Shown piece by piece: positions 11,776-24,326 of a DNA stretch of 64,000 nucleotides (within the stretch, counting starts at the first letter, position 1; the number at the start of each line of letters is the position of its first letter). A program made the translations under genes and the position numbers. The notes under the pieces were generated by a model. That model was given only the letters and a program-made list of their open reading frames with translations, had not been told where the DNA came from and searched no databases. The stretch is from Monocercomonoides exilis (taxonomy: Eukaryota > Preaxostyla > Oxymonadida > Polymastigidae): positions 620,001-684,000 of the forward strand of contig LSRY02000046.1 in NCBI GenBank assembly GCA_001643675.2. Direction: 5' to 3'.

Positions 11776-13335
11776 ATGAACAAAGTGATTAGACCATTTA
11801 GCGCGCGAAGCGAATCATTATCAATGAACGTCACACATAATAGAGTTACAAGTGCCATTATGCATATGGAGACAAATCGAGAAAAAAGGAGTTTGAAGAA
11901 TCAAAAATTATATTTTTCAGAGATTCCTTCTGAAGATTCAATGAAAAATAAATTAATAAATGAAAATGAAAGAAAAATGAGCAAAAATGTTGTCGATATC
12001 AAGAAAGAAACAATTGAAGAAGATACATTGAAAAAAGATATCGAAAATGAAAAATTGTTTTCTGATGTTTTATTTGATAAAGAACCAATGAATGATGGAA
12101 TCATGAGACTTATTGCACACTTCATTGGAAGGTCTGTGGCCTACTCGACTAAATTTCCTTATGAACAATGGATAACAAAAGAAAAGGTAATTGCAAAGCC
12201 TGGATCACTAACAAGAGATTTGGCAGATGGTTTTCATGCATTGGGGTATGGATGCATTTCAGATCATACCTTGGGATGGGAGGACATAAACATTAAAGAA
12301 GGCAGAGAAGCCCAACCTTTATTTTCTCGTTGGTCTCCAAGAGATGCAAAAGAAAGTGATTTTGCAAATTCTATCGGACAATCAGTCTACTCACTATTCA
12401 AAATTATGTCTTCAAAAATGGGAATGACAGAAACAGAACTTCTTTTGATGATAGTGCTTTGCGAACGGGTGCTGACGAGCAGACTTAGTGATGTTGAGTT
12501 TGTTTTAAACGAGACGAATACGATGATGACTATTGTTACATGCTTTTTGATTGTTAACAAAGGGATAACAACAGACGTGCCATTTTCAAATGCTTATTGG
12601 TGCAGTCGATTTGGTATTGAGTTAAGAAATCTTTCTATTTCTGAACAGTTTATTCTCGAAAAAATTAAATGGAAGATTCAAATCAGCTACGATGAATGGA
12701 AATCTGCTCAAGTGCTGAAAGAACGCATAATGAAACGATGGACAGTCACCCCTCCTCACCCCACTCTTTCTACAGCAGATTTACAGCAGCATCCGCAATC
12801 GTCGTCGATGTCATCTTTTTCTTCATCCGCTTCATCTTCCACATCATCCACATTACCTTCATCATCATCTTCTTCATCTTTTTCTAATTCTTCCTCTTCT
12901 ACTAATTCATCATCTTCTTCCTCCTCCTCCTCCTCCTCATCATCATCACCCTCCTCCTCTTCCTCCTCTTTGCCCTCCTCCTCTTCCTCCACCTTATCTT
13001 CATTACCTTCTTCTTCATCATCTTCAACAACAACAACAACATCATTGTCATCATTTACAACAACAACAACAACAACTTCTTCTTCTTCGTCTTCCACTTC
13101 GTCTTCCACTTCGTCTTCCACTTCCTCTTTGCCTTCATCTTCCTCAATGTCTTCCTCTTCGTCATCGTCTTCTTTGTCTTTGTCTTCATCTTCATCTTCT
13201 TCCGCAATTCCAAAAAGAAGGAAAGAAACGATGCAAAGCACATCTCAGCCTATTGAAAAAAGAGAAATGAGAATCAGAACATCTCCTTCAAAAATACCTT
13301 TGACAAAGCCAAAAATGAAAGTCGCATTCAAGTAA
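11776..13335 (+). CDS. Cyclin-like protein with poly-Ser C-terminal tail
   Basis: Uninterrupted 519-residue frame. Residues about 210-310 resemble a cyclin box of the PHO80/cyclin-Y type: MTETELLLMIVLCERVL, then TIVTCFLIVNKG, then FSNAYWCSRFG and LEKIKWKIQISYDEW. Such proteins bind and activate cyclin-dependent kinases; the partner is unknown here. The N-terminal 110 residues are Lys/Glu/Asn-rich and of low complexity. Residues about 340-480 are almost entirely Ser with Thr, encoded by mixed TCT/TCA/TCC and ACA codons, followed by a basic tail (AIPKRRKE and later PKMKVAFK) that could act as a nuclear localisation signal. The start is the first in-frame ATG. Family assignment rests on pattern similarity, not on a profile search. 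Confidence 0.65.
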   Translation: MNKVIRPFSARSESLSMNVTHNRVTSAIMHMETNREKRSLKNQKLYFSEIPSEDSMKNKLINENERKMSKNVVDIKKETIEEDTLKKDIENEKLFSDVLFDKEPMNDGIMRLIAHFIGRSVAYSTKFPYEQWITKEKVIAKPGSLTRDLADGFHALGYGCISDHTLGWEDINIKEGREAQPLFSRWSPRDAKESDFANSIGQSVYSLFKIMSSKMGMTETELLLMIVLCERVLTSRLSDVEFVLNETNTMMTIVTCFLIVNKGITTDVPFSNAYWCSRFGIELRNLSISEQFILEKIKWKIQISYDEWKSAQVLKERIMKRWTVTPPHPTLSTADLQQHPQSSSMSSFSSSASSSTSSTLPSSSSSSSFSNSSSSTNSSSSSSSSSSSSSSPSSSSSSLPSSSSSTLSSLPSSSSSSTTTTTSLSSFTTTTTTTSSSSSSTSSSTSSSTSSLPSSSSMSSSSSSSSLSLSSSSSSSAIPKRRKETMQSTSQPIEKREMRIRTSPSKIPLTKPKMKVAFK

Positions 13336-16173
13336 TTGAAGCTTCCCCCAAAAATAATAAAATTGTCCACATTTGAGTGTTTTCTTTGGAGATCTAAAAA
13401 AAATTGGTATTTAAAGAGGCAATTTTTGAATGAACAAAATATTTTGTTTGAAACCAGTTGTTTAGAAATTTGCATTCAATTTGCTTTTTCGGTGGCGGAA
13501 TCATGCTGCAACGTCTATCAAAAAAGCATTGTGCAAATCGCAATAACAAGAAATCAATCACCAAAAAAGAAAAAATATGTAGTTTTTCTGTTATTCGTTT
13601 TCAACATCCTTGGATTCTTTTCTTTCTCGTTCTCTCTTAATTTTTTTCAAATTTTTATTTCTTTTATTTCCAATTTTTAATTTATTTCTTTAAATCATTT
13701 TCGAATTATTGCGATTTCATAGATGTGTGAGGGCAAATATTGCCATTGCCTCTTTGGTCTTTGATTTTCAATAAAATATAGCTTTTTTTTTATTTTTTTC
13801 CTTTTTCATTTGTTTGTTAACATTTCATTTTTTGTTTCATTGATTCTTCTTTTTTAGTTAACTTTCTTAATTTTTTCCCCATCCTCCCCCCAAAAAGAGC
13901 TATTTCCGAAGTAGAGAATCACATAGATTTAACTTTTCACTCTTAAATCTGTTTTTTTTTGTAATTTTTATTAACTTTGAAACCCTTTTTGAATTTTACA
14001 TTTTCATTTTTATCTTATTTTGTTTGTTCTTCTGAATAGTAATTCACATTTTTCCTTTTATTTTGTTTGTTGACGATGAACTTTCATAATTATTGCAACT
14101 GTTTTTCCGATTTTAAGTGCAAAGTTATTCTTTTGAGTTATTTCAACTCTGTTTTTTTTAGTTATCAGCAACCTACTCAACTTCTGCCTTCAATCACCTC
14201 TTACAGCACTCCAGAATTGCAGCCAGTCAGCCATGCCTCGAATTGATTGAGAGCCACAATTGACTCTCAATGGATCACATTTTGTGAACAAGATAACCGC
14301 ATATGAGCCTGTATTTACGAATATTGCGATATGAATTGAAGCTACTAATCGAACATTGAATGATTATTTGTAGCAAAGTTAAACATTATGAGCAATTATG
14401 CTAATGAAATTGAAATCTTCTACAAGCGTGCCAGAAAAGAAATATCTAAGTGATTGATTCAAAATTTCATGTTACTTTAACTCAGACATGTTGTTTACTG
14501 CTGCTAAATGAACATCAATTTACTTGTACTTACGAATAAATACGTTAGAATATATTAAATACTATTTTAAATATTGCAAGATGGACTTTGGACGATTAAT
14601 CTTGGATTCGTGAATTATGAAGCATATTTTTTGACGAATGATTGGGAATTTGTAAGATCTTGTCAGTTCTTATTACTTCTGAGCTTGCAAAGATCAGATA
14701 ACGCAAAAAATCCAACGAAAAATAGAATGGAATTTACATTATTGGAATATGTTTACAGTTGCAAAAAAGCTTTCACTTGCAGAAAAGGAACTCCTTTTTA
14801 AAGATTGAAAGGAGAAATTGTATTTATGACGGCAGGGTTGGAATTTAGCATTGACTGAAGGATTTGAAGACGAAAAAACGATGAATTAAAGAAGAGATTA
14901 AAATGAAGATAAATGCTAGAGATTCATTCATTTACTTCATTTTTCATTAAAAGGATGACTGAATTAATTAGAAAAGCTGCATTTCAGGAAAAGGCAGGGA
15001 TTGTTAAATATTGAAATGGATTTTTTAAACGTTCTGTACATGTAAAATTGTTGACTCTTTAACATCTTTTACAAACAGTTGCTTTTCGAATTTTTTGACA
15101 TTTTCTTTTCCAGAATCTCATGAATTGAAAATTCTTAATTTCTGTCAAATTTTTGATTTTAGAATTGATTTTTCTTATCATTGATTGTATTTCAAAGGAA
15201 TGCTTTGCGCAAATAACAAAATTGCCAAAAACATTCTTTCCGTTTTCATAATGTTAGATTATATGTTTGTTTGATTTTGCCTTCCATTTGATTTAATTAA
15301 TAAAAACGAGTTTTATTTTATAGATGTTTAATTTTGAAACAAAACAATTTTTTTCACATCAATAATAAAATTCAAAAATCATTTTCAATTTTTCCATTTT
15401 TACTTTTTCGTTCACTTTTCTTCTCTTTCTTTTCTTATTGCTTTAACGACTCAAACACTAAATATTTTTCACAGAAATTTCATCATATGTGAAAGAGAAT
15501 GACACTTTCATATGTGATGATGTGTGGTTGACAATATTGATGAAAATGTGAATTTTTGGATGCAAATGAGAAACAAATTCAGATAGGAAATGAACGTTAT
15601 TTAGATGTTGTTAATTATGATGAAGACAATTTTTTGTTTTTGAGTTCAAGAAGTCAAAAGAATAGAATATCCACGATTCGATAATTTTTGTGATTCTGAA
15701 AAGTTCCTAAATTTGTGAAATACATTTATTTTTTGAAAAGACTTATTTATGAATATTCAGACATTTTAAATATTCAAGATGAAAGAGTTCAAAAAGTGCG
15801 AGAATATTGTTGATGAAAAAAGAGATAAAAAAAAAAGAAAAAAAGAAAAATCAAATAAACAAAACATAAAACAAGTTATTTTTATAGAAAAATATTTAAC
15901 AAATAAAAAAAAATTCAGATTCTGTTTTGTAAAAAATTGGAATTTAGAAATATATCTGATAATAATAATATCAACAAAATACAGAAGAAAGTTTGAAAAA
16001 AAGAATTTCTATAAAAAAAGCAAATAACAATATTAAACTGTCCAATCTGCATTAATCTTATCATCTTATATACATATCAACTATTCCCAGCATCGACAGG
16101 AAATCGACAAGTTTTAAGAATCGAACTTTTTTTATCATTTCGATTTTGTTTCATTCATCTTTTCATTTATGAT
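13336..16173. other. Long intergenic region, no gene seen
   Basis: About 2.8 kb of AT-rich DNA between the cyclin-like gene and the helical-repeat gene. There is a slightly more GC-rich patch at about 14165-14300 with a small imperfect hairpin (TTGAGAG...CTCTCAA near 14248-14271). Open frames such as those near 13336, 14574 and 15779 are short, low-complexity and lack motifs. I see nothing that supports a gene. Confidence 0.6.
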
Positions 16174-17606
16174 TTATTGAATCACAATATACTCGTGAGG
16201 CATATTAGTTCTAACGAGTGTGTATTTGTCAAAGACTGCTTTATAAAAACTGATAACAATATCGTCATATCCTTCTTCTTCTAACTTTGCACATATCTGT
16301 CTTTTCAGTAATTTATAACTTGTTTCGATACTCTTCATTCGAACATCTTGATTCAAAAAGCTTGCAAAGATTCGAAATGAAATTCTGCAGTATTCAACTG
16401 CTTCGTCTTCCAGTGTTTGTTGTGTTATTTCTTCCAAAAAAATATCCACTGCTCCACCTCTCCACAAATAATCAAATGGTTTTTTATAGGAACAATTTAT
16501 AGATTCCTTCAAAAGATGGATGCATCTATTGTGAATTCTTCTGTAGTTAACCTTTGTTGCTCTGCACAACCTTGCAACACATGCAATCAATCCAACATTT
16601 TCTTCATTTTTCGATGTAAAGCGATAGAAATACTCAACGAGAGTGTCAAGCCATCTCATTATTAAGAACGGTTCTTTCATTGTGTTCAATTCTTTTTCAT
16701 TTTTCATCCAATTTACACATCTCGTAAGTTTTTCTATTTCTCCTTTCATTTCTGTAACGAAATGAAGCTCATTTACAATCTCATTTTCAAAACCTTCAGT
16801 ATAAGTGACTCTATTGATAAAAAATCTCCAAGCAGATTGATAGGCAAGTTGTGTTAGATTTTGATGTTCCTGATGATATTTGATGATTTTCTTAATCTTA
16901 TCGAAATAAAGATCTTTTTCAATTTTCTATTTCAATGTTTAAGCAACAACAGACAAATGGAACGAAACAAATTAATTAACAAATAAATCATACCGTAAAT
17001 GAACTAAAGTTGCTCAAAGCTAACAACGCCATTTCCACTTCTTTTTGAACTTCCTCATTTTCCTCTTTGTTCACTGCAACTTTTAAAAGATTGACAACAC
17101 AAATCGAATTTATTTCTTTTTTCGCATTATAATCCTCAAGTAATTGGCAGCATTCACACAGATCAACAATTAATTTTTCATCCTTTTCTTCTTGTTTCTG
17201 TTCATTTTTAATCATCTCTATAAAACTCTGCGATAAAGAAGAGTTTGAAACACTCGAATTAGATATCATTTTAAACAAATTGCTATGCCCAATACTCTTC
17301 AACAATAAAATGGCATTATCGATAGATAATTTCTTTTCTTTGATCATATCGTTAATTTCATCAAACAAAGCTCTACTAATAACAGTTGTCTGTTCACTCT
17401 CGCTCATTCCCTCTATCAGGCCTTTCATTTCAATAATTTTTCGCTTTTGAGAATGTGAAGAACAGCTGCCTAGTTCATTGAATATTTCTTTTGAAAATAA
17501 ATTAGATAATTCCAACATTACATAAAATGTCAAATATTAACAAACCTGAAAACTTTTCAGCAAATGATGGCTTTTGCTTTTTTGCACAATTTTCATCTTT
17601 TGAAGG
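16174..17606 (-). CDS. Helical-repeat protein, multicopy family member (5' end unresolved)
   Basis: Three exons on the minus strand (17606-17546, 17487-16994, 16926-16174; introns 58 and 67 bp) join in frame to 435 residues. I do not recognise a named family. It is predicted all-helical and rich in Leu/Glu/Lys, of armadillo/HEAT-like character, with no signal peptide or membrane span. A clear paralogue lies at 63081-64000: both share EMALLALSNF or EIALLALSYI, YHQEHQNLTQLAYQSAW or YHQEHRNLTTLAYQSAW, and NELHF, and both have an intron at the same codon after the ALLALS block. The first exon listed lacks an ATG. A possible upstream exon is 17736-17686 (in phase, donor GTTTTG), but this is uncertain; alternatively the open frame can start at an ATG at 17533 without the first intron. 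Function unknown. Confidence 0.7.
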
Positions 17607-18375
17607 CTGTGTTTATCAATTATATAAAATTGCGTAATTAATTAAAAATTTATCATAAGACGCATTTCAACGAAAATAACAAAACTCTTTTCGAATTTTT
17701 GAATGCTTCAGCCGGAAAAGACAACATAAAGTTCATTTATTTAGATTTAATTTTTATTGAATGTGAACAATAATAATATTATGGAAATTATCAAATAGGT
17801 ACGAAAACTTGATGCACCATTTCATTTCTTTTTTCTTTATTCATTTGATTTCATCAGGTTTTAATATCTTGATTTTTGAAGCAATTGCAAACTTCATCAT
17901 GATGAACTCATTTCACAATACGTATATTTTCTTTAGAAACATTTCTTTTTTAAAAAAAAATAAGATGGGCTAATAGTTGGTTTGGACGCTACTCTTTTAA
18001 CTTAAAATAGATTTTTTTAAAAATCATTGTTGAAGGAGTATTCTTTAAAAGTTGTTTGCAGCATTATTATTGAACAGTTCAACAAAAAACTTTGTCAAAA
18101 CGAAACAAAAATTTCAAAAAGCATAAATAGGAATTATAAATTAAGCAAATGCTCACCAAACACTAATGCTCCTCTATTTCATAAAATTAGTTCAAAACAT
18201 AAATGCGAAATACCTACATGGAGTTTTGAACGTATTAGACTAACATTTAAATGTTGATTTTCAATATATCAAAATGGATGCACAAGCCACTTGAAAACAT
18301 AAGCACAAAAGAGAATGAAACAATTCCATGTGATTTTCATGTTTGTATTTGAAAAGGTTTAGCAGAAGAATCCAC
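17607..18375. other. Spacer between two minus-strand genes
   Basis: Contains the possible first exon of the helical-repeat gene (17736-17686, minus strand; MNFMLSFPAEAF). The remainder is AT-rich with no supported gene. Confidence 0.5.
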
Positions 18376-21300
18376 TCAAGGAGGATGGTAAAATTCCTTC
18401 ACAAATGCATTCAACCGCTCATTGTGCAGACTATTCGCTGAATGTGCATGTGTTTTGACATTCGGCTTTTGAGGCAAGGCATTTTGTGCAAAGCACGAAG
18501 CGATGCCATCTTTTGAGCCAAAAACACTATTTTTGTGTGTTTGGTAACTAATGCCCTCATTAAGATCTTTTCCTTCTCCTTTCCCAACTGAACTGCCCTT
18601 GCAAAACGCTCCATCTTCCGCACATTCCGACTCTGCAAACATTCCATCACCTTCTTTTGTTTCATCATTTTCATCTCCTTCATCGTCTTCCCCTTCATCT
18701 CCCTCCTCACTTTCCTCGCTTATCTCTTCAGACTCGTCCTCTTCCGCCATCCGACACTCCGATCTGTTTGGCACCAGCTCCTTCACTCGCCTGAGAAATA
18801 TCACGTCGATCTGCTCCGCAGTTCTCCTCCACGTGAAAATCGGTGACTCCAAAAAGTTCTCCAGCGCCTCGACTCTTTCCTCAATGCAGAACACTTCTCT
18901 GATCGCTATGCAGTCCAGCAGCTTTCTCCCGTCAAACGCTGAAGAAGATGAAAACACACCCGCCGCCTCTGCTGGCGATCCGAGGACAGTTCTGTGCACG
19001 TCGCGGATGAGCAGCCGCTTCAGACACGAAAGCGCGTGGTAGATTGGGTCGCGCTCCACATCCAGAATTATCATTGACGGGATGGTCAGCTTGTGGAGGG
19101 AGGGGCTGGCTTGAGGCGGATTGATGCTTGCTGATTGCTCAGCAGCAGATTCATTGGATGAGTTTGATTGAATTTGTGAAGTCACTTCTGTCCGTTCATC
19201 AGAAGGAGAGGTGTTTCTTGTTCCACGTTTTGTCCCCTTTGCACTGCTCAGCTCTCTTTCCACCTCAGAAATACGAGCAGTCTCCAAAACAAGCATGTCC
19301 AGCAGCGCAGCAGTAGCGTGGCTTTCTATCAGCTTGTTGATGACAGGCAAAGTGCCTGTGATCAGATTGGAGAAAAGACGAATGATGCTTTTTTTGATTT
19401 CCCAGTCTGTTGCACTCAGCCCAAGAGGAAGTGGTGGGTGACTATGTGGACTGGAACGTGAGTCTTTGGAGGAGGAGGAGGAGGAGGAGGAAAAAGAATT
19501 TGATGATTTTTGATTTTTTCGAAGCAATTTATCATCTGAATCCATTTCACCGTTTTCTCTATTGTTATATTCACAATCATAATCTTCTTCCTCTTCCTCC
19601 TCTTTATAAGAATACTGTCTGTCATCATCATCTTCTTCTCCTCCTTCCTCCTCCTCCTCCTCTCCCTCCTCTTCTTCCTCTTCTTCATTATCCACCGGAT
19701 TTGGCACCCATGTCCCGTCCCAGTCATCCACAAGCAGTCTGCAGCATGTGCCAATCAGCCCCGGTGTCTCCACAATCTTCTGCCTCCCTTCGTCTTCTGT
19801 CGCGATGTTCGACAGCGCAAACAGTGCTTCATTCACAATGTGCCTTTTGAACGCGAACAGCGCGGAGTGCAGGCGGGTGAGTGCGTACGACTGGCAGATG
19901 AATGATGTGAAGCTCGTGTTGTCGTCCATCGCCATATTCCCCACAAGATACACATACTCATACAGCTGCTTGCTGCTCTGGATGTAGGCTGAGCTGCGGT
20001 CGATGACTGTGAATGGAGCTTGGAACTGAAGAGCGGTGCGCTGTGTGGCTGAAAACTCAGAAACAGAAATTAGGATTTTGCATAAAAGCTGTTGGAGTGT
20101 AATGAGAGAGATGAATAGAAAATTAAAGATAATGAGAAAGAAAAATATTTAAATTTAGAAACTTTCGTTAAAGAAATGCAAAATAGCAAAAAAAAAAAAA
20201 ATATTATTCAAAATCGAAAAAACAAATTGAAAGTTCAATTCATTCACTTCAATTTATTTCAAAATCTTCAATTATCTCAGCAAACTTCTTGAATAGAATG
20301 AGAAACTGTTCCTATTCTTGACAGAAACTCCAGGCCATCCACTTGCAACTGCTTCAAGTCATCTTTCCCGAGCTCTGAAACATAACCTCTGCTGATGTCT
20401 CTATCATCTCCCATTGCTTCTTCTTCTTCCACTCCTGTTTCTGCCACCAAACACCCGTCTTTCATTCTCCCCTGCTGTTTTACCTCTGTCTGCTGGCAAA
20501 ATGCCTCCCGAAGCTCCGTTTCAGCGAAGCTCTGCCCCAACAGCATCACAACAGAGACAGGTGCGACCAGCTTTTCGAGCACTGGAAAATAAACAGACGG
20601 ATCAAACTGAGACTTCTGGCATTGACTGTCAAAAGAAGAACTGACTGTTCCATTTTTGGCAGATGCATGTGACGAACATGAGCTTGCAGACGAAGAAGTA
20701 GCATTTGTATTTCCTTCAGTTGAACAACTTGCAATAGAAGAATTCAACTGCTCTGCTCTTTCGCTCGTTCTACTGTCTTCTTCTATATCCATCCCAATAC
20801 CATCTTCATAAATCTTTTCTCTTTCATTTTTTTCATCAATCTTTTCACTTTTTCCAGTGCTGTTATCATTTTGTCTGCCACTTGACCCTATTGCAATATC
20901 ACCTTCTTCTTCTTCATCGTCATCATCGTCCCAATCATTCAGCGCTTGAAGCTGCAGCTGCGTCGAGCTAAACAGCAGAGACAGACAACAAAGCAACGAC
21001 ACCACCTGGCAGTGGATCTTAAACGGATAGCTCTGCTTTTGATGAGCGGAGTAGTAAACAATCTGGACTGAGTTCGATTTCCTGTTTGCTGCTGGAAACG
21101 CTTGGTTGGGCAGTGAGATGAGTTCAGTTTGGTTGCCGGCACGCCCCGGTGGATAAGGCGGAATGAAGGTTGTGCATGTTTTTGGAGCACATACAGTCGA
21201 GAGAATACTCAGCGCATTTTCGAGTGCTCCACCGCGAATGAACTCGCGGCATACATTTACATGTGTACAGGAAATCGTGATCATCGTCCAAAGGCACTAA

Positions 21301-22289
21301 AAAAGCAAGTAACAGCACAGAAAATGAATCATTTTTAATAATGATAAACCAAATCGAAAATATGAATGTAAAAAAATTGAAAATTAAAATACCAGTCATT
21401 TCACAGATAATTCATAGAAAATAACGTTTCAGATATTTAGAAAAGGCTATGTTTGGTAACACACCTGAGACAACAGTATCTTGTTCTGATGTGGATAAAA
21501 TTGATATAAAATTGGCTTCACAATGCCAGAGTGTATGATCAGCCTTTCCTGCTTAACGGTAGCTCCACAAACTAAATTCGTTCAATATTCGCAAATTTAT
21601 AATAAAAATTGCATTCAAAGCATAATTAGAAATTTCTAAAATGAAAATTTCCTGTTTATTCACACTCATGTTGTTGATAATCCATAAAATGTCATACTAA
21701 AAGAGATTTTTATTTTATTTACACTATTTTATCAACGAAAGTTTCAAACTATTTGTTGCTTATCACCTGTTGACAGAAGAAAAGGAAAAACATTTAATAT
21801 GCCAGATTCAATGTATGGTCCGGCTGACATCTTGTGATTGTTGGACAAATCTATGAGCGTGTCCAAAATTGCTTCTGCTTTACTTGCTTCAGAGTCAGAC
21901 ATTAACTTTTGCACGTTGATGAGACTTTTTTCAATAAATTTCTTTTGTCAACATTAAAGCAAAAATAAAAAATAAAAAAATTCAAAAAACTCATTAAATG
22001 TTCAAACTACGTTTGAAAAGCATCTTTCTTTGTCGAAAGAAAATTTTGCTCTGCGCCTAGAATGCAAAAATGTTGTTTGACGTTTTTTTCTTAAATGAAT
22101 TGTTGTTCGCCCTTGAGAATTTTTTATCCTTTGGTCAGATATTTCTCTTTGATATGAAGAATATCTATTCTGTGTACGTTTTTCTCGATCCCATTCAAAT
22201 TGAATTGAAGGATCAAGCATATATGCTGTAGGTTTGGGAAGATCAGCAAAATTTTTTTTACGTTTTTTCTCATTGCTAAGGAAAAACAT
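18376..22289 (-). CDS. Importin-alpha-like nuclear transport receptor
   Basis: Six exons (22289-22008, 21941-21750, 21696-21666, 21571-21465, 21296-20286, 20088-18376) splice in one frame to about 1111 residues. Exon 1 encodes an Arg/Lys-rich importin-beta-binding-like segment (IHLRKKRQTTFLHSRRR, residues about 70-90). The following exons rebuild armadillo repeats: IYDILWIINNM, QCLWTMITIS and NEALFALSNIATED match the ALWxLxNI signature. Importin-alpha binds nuclear localisation signals and links cargo to importin-beta. The protein is about twice the usual 500-550 residues because of acidic and Ser-rich insertions at about 19460-19700, 18650-18740 and 20640-20940. Exon 3 is only 31 nt. The start at 22289 is one choice; an in-frame ATG at 22325 would overlap the divergent phosphatase start. 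The donor of exon 1 could also be 3 nt further upstream. Sequence is very divergent, so ligand binding is not assured. Confidence 0.75.
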
Positions 22290-22323
22290 TAAGGAGGATA
22301 CTTTCTTTACAAAACATTGAAAC

Positions 22324-24277
22324 ATGATAATTGCTCTCCGATATTTTCTGTTATTTCTTTGTGCAAAGTTTGCATCTGCAGATTTGTTGTCGGTTCATGT
22401 AATTACTCGTCATGGTGTGCATTTGAAAATATGCAAAAGTTTTTCAATTACAATTTCCTTATTTAAAATGTACAATTAATTTAGGAGATAAAAATCCAGC
22501 ATATGAATTGCCTGTTTGACAATCTTAATTTTTTTCGATGTTTAGGATAAATTTAACAACAAAATAAAATATGTGCTTTTTGTTTTTTCAGTACAGCGAC
22601 AAGATACCGTATAACGGAGAATTGCTTCGAACAGGAAAACAACGCCTTGCGAATATTGGAGAAACTATGAGAAAATTGTATTTAAATAACACTCCAATTC
22701 CAGATCATTTCGAGGATGGAAAGTTCTATTTCCGTTCAACACCATATTCGAGAACAAAAGAATCACTTCTTTCATACACATATGGTTTTTTCCCTCCAGG
22801 AACAGGACCAAAATTGAACGAAAAATTTGTTTTCCCTGAAGGAATACAGCCAATTCCGATTCATAGTGTGGATGAAAATTCTGAGACTCTTCTTCTTGGC
22901 TGCTCATTTTGGTTTGCTTTGACATCATTATCAACTTACTTGATTTTTTATGCTTAATTTCAATCCCCCCCCCCATTTCCATTCTTATGTGAAAATACTT
23001 TTCTTTTAAACAGTCCAAATTCTCTAAAGGCAGCTGTTGATCAATTTTCAACGCCAGAGTTTAAGACATTCTGGAACAATAACAAAGACACATTTAATGA
23101 AATTTTTGATCTTGTGGGAGTACATCCTGAAGGGCTGCACATTCTGGATATTATGGATTCAGTAAAATCAGTGATTTTATCGCAGTTTGTCCTGTTGTTT
23201 TTTTCTCTTTCTATTTTATGAGGAAATCTTTTCTTTTTTTCTTTATTTTTTGTACGAACTTTAATGCATTTGGTACACAAATTAATTGACAATATTTCCA
23301 TATGTTAAGAGATCCAAAATACCCTTTGCCCGAAAAAATGACAGATGAGCTTGCAAATAAGGCAAAATCGCTTTCAAATCAACGTTTGTTTCCGATTTAA
23401 AGTCAAAGATTTCGATAAGATTCGCTTTCTTCATTTTTATGAATATAACATCTACAATGGCCGGTCGAAAATAATTGCACATTCAATAAATTTAATTGAA
23501 TCTCATTCAAAAATTTTCTTCATTTGATTTTTTTTTTTCATTATTCGCATTGCATCAAACCGAAATTGTACAGTGATGAAAATTGTATTGCCCACTTGGG
23601 ATAAGGAATACTGCAAAGCAGCCAGTGGGAAGATCGCAAATGAAGTTTGTTATTGAGAAGAGCATTTTTTCCCCTCTGTGTTGTTATTTTATCTGAATGA
23701 AATCGATTTTTAACTTTTTATTTGAAACCTTTTTGTAATATGTTTACAGAAGTGTATTGAGTGGATTCGCTTTTTGTTCGGAATATATGAATTTTCATTT
23801 GAACGAAAAAAGAAATTTTTTTTGCTTTGAACATTTAAGTTTTCTATTTATCCCTTTCTCAATCACACTTTCATTGTTATTTTTTCCTATTTATTTATTT
23901 ATTTATTTATTTGTTTGTTTTATTATTCTTCAATCATCAGATATTCTTCACCAACATGAACTCAGACATATATTCCCTGAACAAAGACAAAAATGCCATT
24001 GTTCCCAGATATCGCCATTATTCTTGTCACGACCTGTCGCTTTTGGCGATTTCAGGATGTTTTGGGTTGGACATGAAGGAGAATGACATATTCCCTGAAT
24101 ACGCATCTCTTCTTGTAGTTGAAGCACATACAGATAATGAACATAACTTGTCGGTTTGTCGAAAGAAAAAAGAAAACAAAGATAATCAAAAATTTTATAA
24201 AAAATTGTTTTTCTTTCCTTTCCTATTTTTTTTTTTTTTTTTTTTTTTTTTTTATTTATTATCTATGAATGTTTCTC

Positions 24278-24326
<49 letters not shown>

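Noticed and set aside
12756-13241. Antisense frame encoding a long Glu/Asp/Val protein
   Set aside because: It is the reverse of the poly-Ser/Thr tract of the cyclin-like gene; TCT/TCA read backwards give acidic codons. Similar antisense frames at 26261-26506, 43690-43947 and 48049-48243 were rejected for the same reason.
13336-13680. Open frame directly after the cyclin-like stop codon
   Set aside because: Phe-rich, ends in AT-rich DNA, no motif; likely non-coding.
14245-14275. Small hairpin (TTGAGAG/CTCTCAA)
   Set aside because: Seven-base stem only; expected by chance in 2.8 kb and not linked to a gene end.
15779-16027. Lys/Asn-rich open frame
   Set aside because: Low-complexity A-rich translation with no conserved features.
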